Origin: Flavobacteriaceae bacterium
GTDB lineage: Bacteria > Bacteroidota > Bacteroidia > Flavobacteriales > Flavobacteriaceae
Assembly: GCA_015493405.1 (NCBI GenBank)
Contig: WGDF01000280.1
Location: 1-8,193 of the forward strand
Reading direction: 5' to 3'
DNA length: 8,193 nucleotides
Within the stretch, counting starts at the first letter, position 1, and the number at the start of each line of letters is the position of its first letter. Below the pieces are notes generated by a model. The model had not been told where the DNA came from and did not search any database. It saw nothing but the letters and a program-made list of their open reading frames with translations. Positions 7,063-8,193 of the stretch are shown one piece after another. Position numbers and translations under genes: made by a program.

Positions 7063-8193
7063 TTAATTTTGCCCTTTTCTTGCTAATTTACGGGCGTTAA
7101 CCCCCATAAAATCTTGCACACATCTAAATCCGATATAACTGCGAGCCGTATCGGCATATTCATAAGTTCGGGAGTGTACTTGGATGAAATATTTGACATC
7201 TTTCCAAGAACCACCTCGAATAATTTTACGTTTATTATTGTAAGCATCGGTAGTCGGATTAAAAGATGCACCGAAATAATAAGAATCGGGGTAATAAGAA
7301 GAATTGGTCCATTCAGCTACGTTACCAGCCATATTATATAAATTATAACCATTAGGATTATAAGATTTGGCGCGTGCTGTAAAAACAGCTTGATCCGAGC
7401 CATAATCTCCTCGCAAAGGTTTAAAATTCGCAAGGAAACAACCTTGTTCATTCATCGTATAAGGGCCACCCCAAGGATAATCATTACCTTCCATACCGCC
7501 ACGCGCTGCATATTCCCATTCGGCTTCAGTGGGTAATCTGAATTTGTGTAAAGGTGCCCGTTTTTTACTACGCAAGAACCAAGTCATTTTTTTAGTTCTG
7601 TAATCTGCAAAAGCCGTAGCTTGATACCAATTAACACCTACAACGGGATAGTCACTATAGGCATCGTGCCAAAAATAATCATCATGCATCGGCTCATTAT
7701 AAGCATACATAAAATCTTTAACCCATACGGTTGTGTCGGGATAAACTTGAATAATGGTATCTTTGATGTGTTTAGATCTTTTTTCACCACGTCGGGCAGC
7801 TTCGCCTGTATCAAAACGACGTAATTTATATACAAATTTATTGACATCAAACATTCGTTCAGCATCTCCGGTTTCTTCTATAGGTAAATACATAGAATCC
7901 ATAACTTCAGCATAATATTCATCGGGAAATTTATTAGTGTTATAAATCAAAGGAACTTTCCAATTTATAACTTTGCCGGCATTTTCATCATCAGGATTGC
8001 TCAAACTGCCATAAGTATTCATCATATATTTATTATAGGCATTTTTAGCTGTGTCAAGACTTTTAAACATGTATTTACCGATTCCTTTTTTGGGCGTGGC
8101 TTCCATCTCTTCTGCCAAAACAGCCAAACGGTACCTGATAATAGAGTCCCTGACATAATTAACAAATTCACGATATTCGGCATTCGTAATTTC
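7063..8193 (-). CDS. gldK: Gliding motility lipoprotein GldK (PorK), N-terminus outside window
   Basis: GldK is an outer-membrane lipoprotein that forms the periplasmic ring of the type IX secretion system with GldN. The frame is open to the right edge, giving 376 visible residues. It begins EITNAEYREFVNYVRDS, the usual start of the formylglycine-generating-enzyme-like (FGE-sulfatase) fold, so only the signal/lipobox region and some N-terminal sequence are missing. A start at the TTG codon at 8127 would cut off conserved sequence and is not real. Signatures in visible numbering are PVVGVNW 183-189, RLPTEAEWEYAARGG 219-233, NMAGNVAEW 287-295, RGGSW 326-330 and IGFRC 354-358. A GldK-type insert with RRFDTGEAARRGEKRS sits before the core. 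The catalytic Cys pair of true FGE is absent (HSRTYEY lies where the cysteine-rich stretch should be), so the role is structural. The stop is TAA. Confidence 0.96.
   Translation of the reverse strand, partial: EITNAEYREFVNYVRDSIIRYRLAVLAEEMEATPKKGIGKYMFKSLDTAKNAYNKYMMNTYGSLSNPDDENAGKVINWKVPLIYNTNKFPDEYYAEVMDSMYLPIEETGDAERMFDVNKFVYKLRRFDTGEAARRGEKRSKHIKDTIIQVYPDTTVWVKDFMYAYNEPMHDDYFWHDAYSDYPVVGVNWYQATAFADYRTKKMTWFLRSKKRAPLHKFRLPTEAEWEYAARGGMEGNDYPWGGPYTMNEQGCFLANFKPLRGDYGSDQAVFTARAKSYNPNGYNLYNMAGNVAEWTNSSYYPDSYYFGASFNPTTDAYNNKRKIIRGGSWKDVKYFIQVHSRTYEYADTARSYIGFRCVQDFMGVNARKLARKGQN

Noticed and set aside
7063..8127. gldK starting at TTG 8127
   Set aside because: The frame stays open to the window edge and the upstream codons encode EITNAEYREFV, a conserved FGE-fold segment, so the real start is outside the window.
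1..8193. A novel defence or mobile system in the window
   Set aside because: All eight genes are recognisable core or family genes on one strand with uniform composition. There is no integrase, transposase, terminal repeat, tRNA or phage-like gene.

Overview
The window reads as chromosomal DNA of a member of the phylum Bacteroidota. It holds the gliding-motility / type IX secretion genes gldK-gldL-gldM-gldN in canonical order. It is AT-rich, the start codons lack Shine-Dalgarno sequences and sit behind A-rich leaders, and the one plausible promoter element is of the Bacteroidota TAnnTTTG type. I cannot assign a genus. All eight genes lie on the minus strand, so transcription runs from high to low coordinates, and no gap exceeds about 110 bases.

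Right block (8193 down to about 3751): gldK (its 5' end lies outside the window), gldL, gldM and gldN form one operon with gaps of 41, 52 and 52 bases. It ends in a strong hairpin plus U-tract terminator just after gldN. GldL and GldM form the inner-membrane motor that uses the proton-motive force. GldK (lipoprotein) and GldN form the periplasmic ring under the outer membrane. Together they drive type IX secretion and, in gliding species, adhesin movement. The charged residues reported as essential in the GldLM membrane core are all present, so the machine looks intact.

Left block (3714 down to 1): prfA (release factor 1) starts a second, very compact cluster. It is followed by a metal/cobalamin-receptor-like substrate-binding protein without a signal peptide (zero-base junction), mazG (NTP pyrophosphohydrolase, 25-base overlap) and an exported TPR protein (23-base gap) whose C-terminus runs off the window. 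The spacing suggests one transcript carrying translation, nucleotide-sanitation and apparently unrelated sensory functions.

I see no mobile element, CRISPR array, RNA gene or clearly new system. The points most worth a second look are the in-frame UAG-AUG junction of prfA with the next gene, the divergent ligand-pocket motifs and cytoplasmic nature of that next protein, and short repeats in the gldL-gldM spacer.
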